Source: Pteria penguin (Eukaryota; Mollusca; Bivalvia; Pterioida; Pteriidae). From it: a DNA stretch of 64,000 nt. Both the position numbers and the translations under genes were made by a program. The notes beneath the pieces are model-generated. The model saw only the letters and a program-made list of their open reading frames with translations. It made no database searches and was not told the DNA's origin. Shown here one piece after another: positions 44,586 through 56,569 of this stretch; position 1 is the first letter of the stretch; each line of letters begins with the position of its first letter. Location of the stretch: contig CM068584.1 of the NCBI GenBank assembly GCA_035048485.1, positions 59,459,739 to 59,523,738 of the forward strand. The letters are read 5' to 3'.

Positions 44586-47500
44586 ATGAGTACTAGAAAA
44601 AGAACTCAAAATTGGACACAAGAGGAGGAGCTAGTGGTGGTGGAGGAATGCAAAAGGAGGGAGGAGAGGCTTTTTGGGAAGATGAGGGGTAGTGGGGGCC
44701 AGGGGAAAGTGAATCATCTACGAATGGAAGCGTGGATGGAGATCGTCAATGTCCTTAATGCGTATGTTTATTAACTAGGCCTATACATAAAATAAACAAT
44801 AGTCTTAGATGAACAATAGCTTGAGTAATCATTTATAATTACCAATCTTCTACTGTGACAATGCAGATATTACAAATCCATAGGCGGATCTAAAAAAATG
44901 TTAAAAGGAGGAGCGGAGAGGGTTGCAGTCTCCCATGAGAAATGTTTTGCACTATTGGTCTGGAAAGCGGGATTGCAGCTATAAAAATGGTCGACATGAC
45001 CTTATCTGGTAAAATTTTCTGACCGAAGGCGAAGGAGGGTTGCAAACCCCTATCCCCTCTAAATCCGCCAATGAAATCACCAGCTTGAACCCTAAAAGTA
45101 AAACTGCCGCATACGGTACTGCGCTGTTTGGAAAAAATGTACCTACCACTATTGTCACCTCCCCCCTCTCCCCCATCCATCCGACTTTTTTCGTATTTTT
45201 GCCGACCATGGACACATTTTTAATTATGCCACGACCTGAAATTCAAGGTTTGGTCCACAGGCAATCTAGTAACCATCCCTCCCCACCTCCTTACTATACG
45301 ATTGCCTGTGGTTTGGTCCCCTGATTTTGAAATGCTTCCCGCGGCTCTACAATTGATAGCTATACTTGTACATCTAAATGATCCTATAGATATATATGTG
45401 TAAAAAATGGAGATACACGTTTTATATTGCATTTAAATATTCTACTCAAAAATGTAAAAGGGTCGTGGTGTAACGGATAAGGCTGTGGGCTCCAAATCCA
45501 AGGATTAAAGGTTCCAAACCCGCAACTTTTAACACTTTTTTTTTTAATCGGTTTCTTCTCGTGCGAATTCGGATCTTTGTTTTTCAGTTAATTTCAAAAG
45601 GTTTTACGTTCAAAATCATATTCTCAAATGAAAGTCTATTCTCATTTCCTTCTTCCAATATGAAGTGTACTCAAATGTTGAGAATTATACATCATGTTTG
45701 TTTGTTTTGTTTTGTTTTGTCTTGTTTTTGTTTTTATTGATACCCATACAAACAGTTTTGGAAGGGCTGCAGGGGTAAGGCTGCCCAGAGTTTAGCTTCC
45801 CATTACAAAGGTATGCCTTTCTTTCTTTTCTTTTTTTTATTTTAATTATTATTAATGTTCTGTAAGGTAATTGTGAAATAACATCTCCTCTTAATTTCCT
45901 TTTTAGCCGTTTTGACACCAAGAAGAGAGACATCAACGAAGTAAAAAAGAAATACTACAATATAAAGCAGCGAGGTAATTATGTTTATACCTTGTTCATA
46001 TGTATATCATGTATTAATTTGTTAATTTCTTTATATATCTTACAAGCAATCAAAATCAGAAGCCCAACTCAATTATTATGAACCTTTTTAAAAAATTTAA
46101 CTCATATAGGGTTGCTAATAATTTGTCACATGATATTATATCCAGTTATTTATGTTGCATTACATCTTCTATAATGTCATATTTATATCATTTAGGAAAA
46201 GAGAAGTATGATCTTCAGAAGAGACCAAAGACAGGGGGAGGTCCAGCTCCTGTTATGACAGCTTCCGAGGAAGCACTTGTAGCCACACTGGATGGCCATC
46301 CCCAGATGGAGGGACTTGGTGTTGCACTCGGGGGTTTTGACTCAGAAGGTAAATATCAATCATGGACACAAATTTAGCAAATGTTTTCTTTTTCAAACAT
46401 GAAATATTTACAATTTTAAATTGTCTCCATGATATGTATGTCTATATATAATGATTAAAATAAAATGAAGAATATATTTCTTGTTTTTTAAGTGTATTTT
46501 TAAATTTTAATTGACCTTTATCTTCTCAAACTTATTTAATTATCATGATCTGAACAGTTCAATGGACAATTAAATTACATTTAACAGATATAAGAAGGAA
46601 AACTTGAGACAAAAATGTGTAAATTAATTAAATTACATGTACCAGTATTGAATAATCATTAATTAAAGTAAATTATTATTATTATTTATTATTATTATTA
46701 TTAATATTCAAAACCACTTATTAATTATAGCACAACCTGAAAATTCAGCATGCCAAAGGGATAATGATTATCCAAAAGAAAATGATCAGTTGGAAGGTAA
46801 TTATATTGGTTACATATAATATATAAATTGCACATATTTATAATACTGAAATATACAGTCTGGAGTAGCGCCCATTACACAGAAATGCCATTGAGTACAA
46901 GATAATTTGTATACCTATACTAAACTATACTATTTTAATTTGAATAATACAAAAAATTCAAACTAACTATGCAACAGTACACTGATGTTTGATTTATTTG
47001 TTATGACATTAATATTCAGGAATGCTGGTAATTGCAAATAAAAAAAGTAATTGAGTTATTTGATCAAACATCATTTAAGTACTGTACTCTGCAGGGCAAA
47101 GTCAATCAAGGGAAATAACTCTTACATGAAAAAAAAAAATATACATATAAATAATACACATTTTTAAATTATGAATGCACCACCCCTCCAATTTGTGGGG
47201 AAAAAATTTAGAAAAAAAAAAAACACTCTGAAATTATGACAATTACATAAAGCATGAACTTATATGTATGTGTACACAGTATTATAAGCTATGAAATCAC
47301 ATATTCCAGAGTTATCAATCGATGATGAAGATACATGTATAGCAAACTCCAGCAGAACTAAATCACCAGTGAAAAAGAAAGTAAAAGGTATATAATTTTT
47401 CATAATATATAATTAAAATCTGACATGGAATATTTAAAATAAAATGTATGTAACTTGATCTAAGTCACATAATTGCTGAAATTTTAGTACATGTATGTCA

Positions 47501-47964
47501 TATATGTAATCAATCAGTGGTTTTTACTTTGCATGTAAAGAGAATAAATGGATTATTAGCCATGCATGCTAACATTGTTGATATGACTGAGTAATGTATG
47601 TCCCTAACCTTCAGTATATTTGCACAGTTATTACCCTAAATAGTTATTTATTTTTTAATTATTTTTTTTAGCATGTAAAGGGAATAAGTGAGTTATTAAC
47701 CATATCCATATTGTTAACATTTTAATTTTCATTGTAGAGTCAAGGGGAAAAAGAAGAAATTTAGCATCTCTGGAGGAGAAGAATTTGGAGTTAGACAATC
47801 AAAGAATTAAATTAGAAATAGAGAAACTTCATGTAGAAATATCACTCCTAAAGCAAAAGAAAGATCTAATTGAATTACAGAAAAATCATTTAATGTTTAA
47901 AATGTCAAATTATCAATTATTAGCTCCAATCATACATGACCATCAGATGAATAGTGAAATGTGA
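44586..47964 (+). CDS. Harbinger Myb/SANT-like DNA-binding protein, six exons, intact
   Basis: Exons 44586-44761, 45907-45974, 46196-46348, 46731-46796, 47310-47387 and 47738-47964 have GT-AG edges and keep phase throughout, giving 255 residues. Exons 1-2 form a Myb/SANT-like trihelix (RTQNWTQEEELVVVEECKRR ... RDINEVKKKYYNIKQR). Exon 3 has the family tail KRPKTGGGPAPVMTASEEAL. The last exon is a charged coiled coil (EEKNLELDNQRIKLEIEKLH). In Harbinger elements this partner binds the transposase, brings it to the nucleus and recognises DNA ends (family knowledge). No disabling change is seen, although the transposase next to it is damaged. Confidence 0.88.
45460..45530 (+). other. tRNA-like sequence, Trp-type anticodon loop
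   Basis: GGGTCGTGGTGTAACGGATAAGG and AGGTTCCAAACCC resemble A and B boxes, and the loop between carries CTCCAAA. The stems pair poorly, so a tRNA pseudogene or SINE head is more likely than a working tRNA. It lies in the first Myb-gene intron. Confidence 0.4.
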
Positions 47965-47989
47965 AAAATATAGATATACTGATAATTAT

Positions 47990-48400
47990 ACCCCTTGCAA
48001 ACAAAGTTTGAGGGGGATATATGGGAATCACCCTGTCTGTCTGTCTGTCTGTCTGTCATTTATCTGGGCCATAACTTCTTAATCCCTGTCAAATCTGGCT
48101 AATATATTTCGTACAATTGTTGTGCATGATCCAAGGGTGTGTCATGACCTTGAACCGAGGTCATATCTACAAAGTCAAGGTCACAGTGTATACATACCCA
48201 GAATTCTTATCCGAGTTGTATTTTCTTTCTTTTAATTTGGAGAAAGATAATTATTTTACACAATTACTGTCCAATACCTAAGGGTGTGCCATGGCCTTGC
48301 ACAAAGATGATATCTACAATATCAATGTCACAGTGAACCAAGGTCATATCTGCAAGGTCAAGATCAAAGTACACACAGATCAGTTTAATGATTCTACTAT
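47990..48400. repeat. Dispersed repeat with (TCTG)n, between the two Harbinger genes
   Basis: CCCCTTGCAAACAAAGTTTG, a run of about six TCTG units, then AAGGTCA-rich blocks (GAGGTCATATCTAC, GTCAAGGTCACAGTG). I recognise this as a repeat type common in bivalve genomes, from memory only. Confidence 0.6.
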
Positions 48401-48596
48401 ATTAACATATTCAATCTCTAATGAGCACATATTATGTTTCAATAAATTTAACTTTTACCTTTGAAATTAATATCATTATGAAGCACATCAATATCATCTA
48501 AGGCAGCATAATATTGCTAAGGTATTCATGCTAAAATATGTCTTATTTTGTCAAATAATAATTCTTATGGATTGATTAAGTATTCAGATATTTTGA

Positions 48597-50935
48597 TCAA
48601 TTAGAAAAAAAAGTTTCCACAATTCTATCACTTTTTGTTTGTCCATTTAATCTTTCAAGAAGTGTGAAATTATGATATATACAATGATTAATATCAATGT
48701 CATTTTCAATATTGGTGATGTCCACATCATGTCTCTCTATTCCAATGTTATGTAGAATAACGGCAGCAATTATGTATTTTACAGCTCTGTCTACTGATGT
48801 ATTCAAGCCAGAATGTAAAAGAGAAAATCGCTTTTTAATAATGTAACCAAATGTTTGCTCAATGGTTACTCTAGTTCTGCACAGGCTATTATTAAAACGT
48901 TCTTGATTTTGATTTGCAGGAGCCAGGAATGGTATCATTAAAAAGCAACTTAAGGGATACCCATAGTCTCCCAATAGAAGTCCCTTATGATCACCTGAAA
49001 TAAAAATATTTTAATAAACGTTTTTACCATTTTACATGATCTAAGGAGCCTAAATATGCCAAACATGCCACTTTTTGCCAGGATTTTCATTACAACTTAA
49101 TTAACGCTAGCATATAGTGATATCAGAGTACTGCGTATAATGATACAAATTTTTCTGGCAATTAAGTTATCGAATGTTTGGCATGAAATGACATATGAGA
49201 TCAATAGAAAAAAGGTTTATGAATTACAACATGAACATATGCCATGCGTTTATGATATGTTTATATGATACAAAATATATACATATTTACATAAGTCAGT
49301 CCATCAGGTGACATTGAATGCCCTAATTTAATTGATATATAGCTATAGGGCAAGTTGTTAAGTATCTTAAATGAAGAGAATTTCAAATTATGTACCAGTT
49401 ACCCTCATATTTGTAATCAATGAGCATGGCTTATAATAATAATGTTAAGCATGTTAATTAAAAAACTATATTTACTGACCCCTCTCAAATTGTGCACACA
49501 GTCCAGAACTCCTCCATATACTTTAGCATCATGCACAGACCCAGGCCAGTTTGCACTAATTGATGTGACTCTAAACATTGAGTCACAGGTCATCTGTATA
49601 AAGTAGAAGTATAAAATTATAAGTATAATTGAAATTAAGTCATAATAATAATATGAAAGGATCAAAGCATCATTATTATGTAAAAGTATCACATGTACGT
49701 ATGAGTAAAAGTATAGAATTAAGAATAAATTGTGAGTCAATCATGTTAAAGCATATAATTAATGTATTACGTATAATATGCAAGGAGGCATAATTATATT
49801 TATATGTAAAGATATCACATGTATGATGAGACCTAATTTTCTCACCACATTATAACTAATATATGAGTGGTGCATTCAGTATACCATACGAAGTAATTAC
49901 ATGTTATATGTCTTATTTATTTATCTGAAAACTTGCACATTGAAATTTATGGGGGAGGACAAGGGGAGCAATATGACAAAATAGTATTCAGACCTAGATT
50001 ACTTATTTTGCCACTCGAATACTCCATTGCATTATGACAACTAATTATACATTTTATCAGAAATCAATGGACCTCACTATTTGCTATGTGTTGATGATAA
50101 TCACATAATTTAAACTAAGAATCTACACAAGATATATAATAATAAATGTATTTAAGATTAATTATAATATGTTGATGACATTAAAGGTCGATAAAGTCAG
50201 TATTAAAGATATAATTGTGTATTAGATTAATTAAAAAAATAAATTATATAATATATATATATACATGTATATATATAGAATAAAATATGTGAAGCTTTAA
50301 AAATATTATGTTTTTATTTTATTATATTGAATTTCTTAATTATATTGGATGTAGTATATACCTTCATTTGTAAATATACACTTTAAAATTATTGTGCAGA
50401 TAATCATGCACTTCTTACCTGTACATTTAGGGAATGAAAGCCCATTCTATTTACATAATCACATTCATTGTGAGATGGTGCTTTTATTCTTATGAAAGTT
50501 AATTCCATCGATAACAGCTCCGATTACATTTGGGAAACCTAAATGTTTAATGTATATATATTAAATATATGTATTTATATACATGTAACTGCATATGTTA
50601 TAGCTAAAAAAAGTTCTCATAATTCAGATATCCATTTTATTTTAAACAATTTTATAATGATAAGTACATACATTGACCAGCTACTAGATGACAATTTATT
50701 TCATTTATATAATTTTGATGTCAATCTTGCATATTAATTTGGTAATTTTGGTTTCAAAATTGGTGATTTAAATAATATAAAATTGAATCAAATTACATTT
50801 TTTGGATTAATTTTTTTCAGGAAATATTTAGATAAGTAAATTGTTCAGTGCCAGACAAAATCAGCACGACAGAATGTTATATTAAGTACATGTAGGTTTT
50901 AGGTCATATTTGTGACCAATATATATTATATATAT

Positions 50936-51010
<75 letters not shown>

Positions 51011-52110
51011 AGCATAATGAAATTAAAATAGAGAAAATTTTGTTTATTTTATAAGTATTTATTTAAATTTGTATTTCTTAATCAATTTTCTGGTCAGTGT
51101 AGATATATGTGAAAACAATTTAATGAATATGATAATCAATTAAATTATACTTTTAAATTGCAGAAAATATTTTCATTTTTGTTTATGTATAATAAATTAA
51201 AGCACATTGTATACTTTTAAATAACTATCTATTAAATTTTCTGGTACCTTACTTCTTATAATAATTTGAGGTAGAGAAAAGAAGTTAACTTAGTTTTCAC
51301 TTGTAATTGAAAATAAGACGCTATCTGAGAATATGATAATGGAACATAAAAATACCTTGAAAGAAACTTTCATAAATGAATTGCTAAATATCATACAATT
51401 AATTTATACAAGTAAAAAGAACACTCGACCTTTACAGTATACTGTTTACAAAGTCTTTTATTATGACAATAAAAATTGGGGGCTAAGGGATTCGAATGAA
51501 AAAAGTAACTATGTAGAATTGATTTGTAGTCGAATTGGCCGATATCAATGTAGGTCAAAACAATAAAACGAAAGTGACAAGGATGGTGAATGTGATCGGA
51601 GACGAAGTTGAAAGTATATTTAGACAGAATATGAATGTAACATTCTGGTGTAGAGTTCTAAAAGTAAAACTACATACCTGCAATTCTACGGAATCCTTCC
51701 ATCGTTCTCTCAGCCTCTTGATGTTTTGGAAATCGAATTTTCCCTTGAAATCTATCTACGATGGCGCGACTTACAGATCTACAACTACAAGCCCTACCAG
51801 CCGCTGATTCTGACACATCTAGGCTATCTCCTACTAACATTTGAAAGGCACCAGTTGCCAGAAAACGCAAGAATAACAGTACTTGAATAACTGGAGATAA
51901 AGCATGATTTCGTTTTGTTTTTCTGCTTAACATATCACGAAGATTTGCGACCAAGTACACAATGGTTCCTCTACTGAATCTGTACCTATCATACAGCTCT
52001 TCGTCGGACTGGGACTCTAGAGGATCGCTTCTGTCTAAAAAGACTCTAGGACGTGGCAAATTAACATTGTATCTTCTGTTTCTTCGTAATCTTCTATGGA
52101 CGGCGGCCAT
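48597..52110 (-). pseudogene. HARBI1-like: HARBI1-like DDE transposase, four exons, frame damaged
   Basis: Exons on the minus strand: 51678-52110 (ATG at 52110), 50419-50538, 49480-49593, 48597-48994. Exon 1 has LYDRYRFSRGTIVYLVANLR and FLRFLATGAFQMLVGDSLDV (helix-turn-helix region). Exon 2 has FPNVIGAVIDG and IKAPSHNECDYVNRMGFHS. Exon 3 holds the first catalytic Asp (TCDSMF) and ANWPGSVHDAKVYGG. Exon 4 holds LLLGDYGYPL (second Asp) and TRVTIEQTFG (Glu), so the DDE triad is complete. Exon 2 needs a one-base change to keep frame, and the exon 3-4 junction is also out of phase by one, so this copy is probably inactive. Confidence 0.85.
50920..51008. repeat. (AT)n microsatellite
   Basis: Nearly uninterrupted AT/TA dinucleotide run of about 85 bp in the first transposase intron. 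Confidence 0.95.
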
Positions 52111-52303
52111 ATTGTTTTTCTTGAGAAAATTCTTAAGTATGGTATTGAGCATTCTCAAATATTTGAGTAAATTCTTAAATTTAAGTCAATTTTTTGTCTT
52201 AACTTTTTTTATGGCGTTGAATTTAGCTGAGACAAAAAAATTTGAGTAAATTCTTAAGTTTGAGAACAAAATCTGTCTTAAGTATGTTTTATGGCGCCGG
52301 GCC

Positions 52304-52490
52304 CAGATATGCTAATTAGATGGTAGATGGAAGGCGCTCATGTGATAGTATAGGGAAGCTCAAAACACATTATAATATTAACCACGCCTTCAGTTCTGTA
52401 TATTTCTATACAGATATGATAATTAGATGAAGGGAGGCTTAAAGCTCATTATAATATTAACCACACCCCTAGTTCTGTGAATACGTTTCA
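52304..52490 (+). repeat. Dispersed ~105-bp repeat units, right of the Harbinger element
   Basis: Continues the unit broken at 44262 and adds another (CCACGCCTTCAGTTCTGTAT ... CATTATAATATTAACCACAC). Confidence 0.7.
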
Positions 52491-52496
52491 TAACAG

Positions 52497-52760
52497 ATGT
52501 TACCAATTAAAGCACGTTCATCCCTAGATAGAAGACGCTCATATATTGTAAAGCAATTAGCTCCATCCAATTTCTATACAGTCAACTACAATACACACTT
52601 ATTTGAAATTGATCGCCATCAAGAACCAATCTCTGTTAATGTAGGAGAAGACAAAATCGCAGTTTTAACCACACCATCAAATCCTTTTATTTCACATTTG
52701 AAACAATGGACTTCAGCCAACAACAAGAGATCATTGTCGCTATGTTCAGTGATTTTCTAA
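52497..52760 (+). CDS. Small protein of unknown function, overlaps the next ORF
   Basis: 87 codons: MLPIKARSSLDRRRSYIVKQ and a folded-looking middle (VGEDKIAVLTTPSNPFISHL). Its last 55 bases overlap the ORF that starts at 52706, so the two could be joined by a frameshift or be separate. It sits at the start of the small gene group that precedes Polinton-like polymerase copy C. Not recognised. Confidence 0.4.
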   Translation: MLPIKARSSLDRRRSYIVKQLAPSNFYTVNYNTHLFEIDRHQEPISVNVGEDKIAVLTTPSNPFISHLKQWTSANNKRSLSLCSVIF

Positions 52761-53095
52761 TGGAGTTTTATCAGTCAGCTTATGACTATGTTGTTGCTTC
52801 ACACAAAGCTTCTCAAATAATAAAATTTGTAGAAAATCATTGTAATGGTTGCATTCAGGGAAAATTAGCAGCGTCTGAGCACATGTGTAAAACAATGGAT
52901 GTCACCGCAGCTATGTCACTGTTTTTTGACCAAGCATTTAACAGTTTGAATAATGCGGATATAATAGAAGAGGTACAATCTCTTTGTGATGTTTTACAAT
53001 TGGATAATGATTTGTTTGTGTTCTATCTTCACTTTATAGTGCTAAGACCAAATCAAATTTTTACAGAAGTTCAGAGGATTTTGTTATATTCATAA
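52706..53095 (+). CDS. 129-aa protein with Cys/His cluster, unknown function
   Basis: Starts MDFSQQQEIIVAMFSDFLME and is mostly helical in appearance. It contains CNGCIQGKLAASEHMC, a C-x2-C-x9-H-x-C arrangement that could bind zinc. Similar short Cys/His patterns occur in uncharacterised proteins of Polinton/adintovirus-like elements as I recall them, which is weak support. The frame is open and ends with TAA. Confidence 0.45.
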   Translation: MDFSQQQEIIVAMFSDFLMEFYQSAYDYVVASHKASQIIKFVENHCNGCIQGKLAASEHMCKTMDVTAAMSLFFDQAFNSLNNADIIEEVQSLCDVLQLDNDLFVFYLHFIVLRPNQIFTEVQRILLYS

Positions 53096-53099
53096 ACTG

Positions 53100-53920
53100 G
53101 AAATTCTCAAACTTGATAAATGGCATTGTATATCAATGTAATGATCATCATGTTAGAATAAAGTGGTAAACAACTATTTCTTTCATAATGTATATATCAG
53201 GAAAATAAATGAGTATCTCATTTTTTTTCTATTTTATTTGAACTTTGAATAAGAACATTAACAAACAAACAATATTCAAAATGTACAAGCATTTGGCGCT
53301 ATCAACAATGTCTATAAGGCAGGAAAATTATAGACTATGCTGCCTCATGTAAAGAAAAAAAAAACAACATTATCATAGCATTAAAATGTAAAAAGCTCAC
53401 ATGTAAAAACTAACATACTTAACATAATTGAAATACAAAGAAAAAACAATTGCAAATAGAGAAAAATATGAACAACAAAATTAGAAAATTTAAAATGCTG
53501 AAGACATCGTGCTAATTTAAAAGATGATACATATAAAAGTAAAGATATGGGTTATTGCTGATATGCATAGACAAATTATGTAAACATTTAGCAAATCTTT
53601 TAATTTTTACAAATGTTAAAAGGAATGAAATGCATAGAAAAGGAATGATTTCACTGTAATTAGCAAAAACTGTTTAAAAAATGTTCCTGAGATATTATTC
53701 TTCACCTGTATAAAAACATAAATGATGATGTAGATACATAATGATAATAATTAAAATGTAAAACCACTTGTGAGAACCTTCAAACTTTACATGTTCACAA
53801 AATAACAAAAGAAATACAAATACATGAAAAATAAAACAGTACAAAACAATACTATACACAAAATCTAAAATAGCATTAAAAGAAAACCATAAGTTACCAT
53901 TGGCATTTACATGATAAAAT
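53100..53920. other. A-rich interval without recognised genes
   Basis: Low-complexity AT-rich DNA between the small ORFs and the 158-bp repeat. Confidence 0.45.
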
Positions 53921-54390
53921 TGTGAAAAACAAGAAACTCAAAATGGATCAATAATCACTTATACCAATGAAAACATACAAATAAACAATTATAATAAAAT
54001 AAGCAAATTCTTATTTTCAGAGATGGTGAAATGATTGGTTTGTATTGATATGTAAGATTATCAAGACTACAAAGTCATTGTGAAAAACAAGTGACTCAAA
54101 ATGGATCAATCACCACTTATACTAATGAAAACATACAAAAAAAACAATTATAATAAAACAAGCAAATTCTTATTTTCAGAGATGGTGAAATGATTGGTTT
54201 GTATTGATATGTAAGAATATCAAGACTACAAAGTCATTGTGAAAAACAAGAAACTCAAAATGGATCAATAAAAACTTATACCAATGAAAACATACAAAAA
54301 ACAATTATAATAAAACAAGCAAATTCTTATTTTCAGAGATGGTGAAATCATTAGTTTGTATTGATAAGAATATCAAGACTACAAAGTCTA
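53921..54390. repeat. Three tandem units of ~158 bp
   Basis: Units start TGTGAAAAACAAG at 53921, 54079 and 54238 and end with CAAGACTACAAAGTC(ATTG). They are about 90-95% alike by eye; the last is slightly shortened. They lie downstream of the minus-strand genes at 54400-56569. Confidence 0.9.
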
Positions 54391-54399
54391 GAAATTGTT

Positions 54400-54609
54400 T
54401 TAATCGAACCCATATCTTTGCGGTGCTCTCCTGTTTCTTTTCGGAAGTATTCGTCTTTGATCATGTTCTTGTTGCCGCACAAAAGTTTGCTCCTTTTCAA
54501 CAGGTTTGAATGTTTTTTTAATTTTCTGCACGATTTTCATGAGTTGTTTTACACAATCGATCATCATTTTAATAGTTCTTTCAACTCCATTGACAAAAGC
54601 TAGCACCAT
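54400..54609 (-). CDS. Small basic protein, unknown
   Basis: 69 codons: a hydrophobic/helical N-terminus (MVLAFVNGVERTIKMMIDCV), a basic middle and a strongly basic C-terminus (RILPKRNRRAPQRYGFD). It begins 24 bp after the stop of the membrane-protein gene on the same strand. It could be a separate gene or a downstream exon of another transcript. Confidence 0.4.
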   Translation of the reverse strand: MVLAFVNGVERTIKMMIDCVKQLMKIVQKIKKTFKPVEKEQTFVRQQEHDQRRILPKRNRRAPQRYGFD

Positions 54610-54632
54610 TACTAAAATGCCGGAAAAGAGGA

Positions 54633-56569
54633 TTATTCTTGCCTTTTAAAAACTACAACTTCACTATCACTGTTCAAAGATGATGTATCAATTATGTCTA
54701 TAATTTCATGAGCTTTTTTGAACCCTTTTGTTAATTTTCTTTCTTTCAGAGGAAAACTTCTGGTTAATTTTCTTGATTTTATGATAGTGTTTATTGTTAG
54801 GATGAGGGTTAATGTTGTCATCACCACCAATACTAGCTCTGTAAAAGATAAGAATTGAGTAGAAATACTATAAGCATATATACACAAACATTATTCAGAT
54901 GTGATAATTCATATCTAATAATTGTTTGACATCTATATTGAAATTCATCACTATCAGAGATTCTTACTATGAGTTATAGAATAATGTTGAATATTAAATA
55001 AACTTATAAGATATACTTTAAATAGAAACTGTACTTACTTAGTACTATCTGGAGAGTGGGCATCCATTCAGTTTGAATTTCAGTTTGATCCTACAAAAAC
55101 AATAAAATAATATAAAAATCAAAGAAAATAAAACAAAACAAACAAAATGTATTGGTAATAGATATCACTATCGATATAGAAAAAAATATTGTGGTTTATA
55201 TGGCATATCTTATATATTTTGTTAAATTTTTACTCACATCAACTCCATCAAAAGTTTGATTGCCATCTCTGAGTTCGACTTGCTGCAGAGTTTCGTTGCC
55301 TTCTACAGATCTGCTATATGCCTTTGAAATACATACATACAAAAGAATAATAAATAATTCATCTTATGAAATATAAAATACTTAATCTTTGTTTAAAATA
55401 TACTAAAGGATTATCGTAACAACTAACATTTTCCCCTTCTTTTTGATATAAATATTTGTTTGTTTAATGTCTGTGGAATCGAATTCAACATCATCTAGTT
55501 ATTCAATATGCAAAGTATATGGCTTTGTTTGTTTGTTTTCATTGCTTATCATCGCACTCACAAATATTTCACGTTTATGGTGACGGCATCTGATTGATTC
55601 CATTTCAGAAATTTCAAATTTTGACCTTTACAACTGACCAAGCCGAAACAGTGAGGGTTCTTTAGCATGCCATGTCTACTGCGACACGGAGCATTGGTTT
55701 TATGTCTTATCCGAAGGACAAACACTGACATGACTCCGGTAAGGTTCGAACCATTAACCTCTCACTCAACGGGTGAGCGCTCTAACGACTGAGCCACGTC
55801 GGTTTGCATACTATATGGCAACAATTACAGAACCTCTACATCAACCAACTCATACCATTATACAGTATTTTACCTCATGTGTTGTGGGGTTCACTACATG
55901 CTTCTCTGTAGAGTACTGTATCTCATTCTCATTCTAGTTAAATAAAAATGAAAACATTGCATCTATGAAAGATATTTAATAAAAGTAAAGAAGAATAAAT
56001 GAAAAATTAAATGCATTCTTGTTTATCGAGAGATGCATTATTGTGTAATAAAAACAAATTTTGTCACTCTTCGAAGGCAAACAATCTACCTACGACACCA
56101 ATGACAATCTATGATATTTATTGTTTTTCATTGACACAGAGTGTCGATCTTGTAAGTTAACTGCAGAATCTGTACGCGAGTGAGAGGTACATTACTGACC
56201 ATGCTGACTGAAAATCATCAAAGTAGACAAGAAGACTAAGAGTAAGAAAAGGGAAAGAAGAGTACTTACACATTCCACATTCTATATGTTTAGCAATTTT
56301 ACATCCCCAAACAAGAAAGAGGACTGACAGTGGTAGTCGCTCTTCTCAATTATTACCGTGGATACTGTAGTAGCTCGCAGGTCTAGGATGGCAGGCGACA
56401 TGAACCTATTAAAGCGCACTCTAGACGCTTTAAAACTACCACCATACGTCCCAACCCCACTCCAACGACACAATTCGCCATCACACACCTTATGCAGTTC
56501 TATAGCTATTATACTTGGCAATGATAGCATAAATATAACGATATTGAATACTGCCATAGCCCTACTCAT
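54633..56569 (-). CDS. Five-exon gene for a small secreted-signal, type I membrane protein
   Basis: Exons 56303-56569, 55874-55933, 55238-55321, 55039-55090 and 54633-54838 have GT-AG edges with phases 0,0,0,1, giving an uninterrupted 222-residue protein. Residues 1-22 are a signal peptide (AVFNIVIFMLSLPSIIA). The ectodomain has Cys 29, 34 and 81 and two N-glycosylation sequons (Asn118 in NET, Asn130 in NQT). Residues about 156-174 (LVLVVMTTLTLILTINTII) are a membrane segment, followed by a basic tail of about 48 residues. Consistent phase over five exons argues that it is or was a real gene. I do not recognise a family. An alternative exon-1 donor at about 56270 would include an in-frame stop. 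A SINE sits in intron 2. Confidence 0.65.
55541..55804 (-). mobile_element. tRNA-derived SINE, copy 3, in an intron
   Basis: On the minus strand: head ACCGACGTGGCTCAGTCG with B box TGGTTCGAACC. The body GGAGTCATGTCAGTGTTTGT, AAGAACCCTCACTG and GATGCCGTCACCATAAACGT matches the family at 9881, 43851 and 60943 at lower identity. Confidence 0.8.

Larger units (their letters stand above)
44263..52303. mobile_element. PIF/Harbinger DNA transposon, 8.04 kb, TSD CAG
   Basis: Terminal inverted repeats GGCCCGGCGCCATAAA at both ends, flanked by CAG (44260-44262 and 52304-52306). The interrupted repeat unit is restored across the site. Further inverted similarity, including a second CGCCATAAAA and CTTAAGAATTT-type blocks, spans about 150 bp inside. 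It carries the two genes expected of the superfamily in convergent order: a Myb/SANT-like protein (plus) and a HARBI1-like DDE transposase (minus). Confidence 0.93.

Noticed and set aside
45460..45530. Functional tRNA-Trp gene
   Set aside because: Box-like sequences are present, but the stems do not pair well; more likely a pseudogene or SINE head.
53921..54390. CRISPR-like array
   Set aside because: The three units are contiguous 158-bp tandem repeats without spacers, in eukaryotic DNA.
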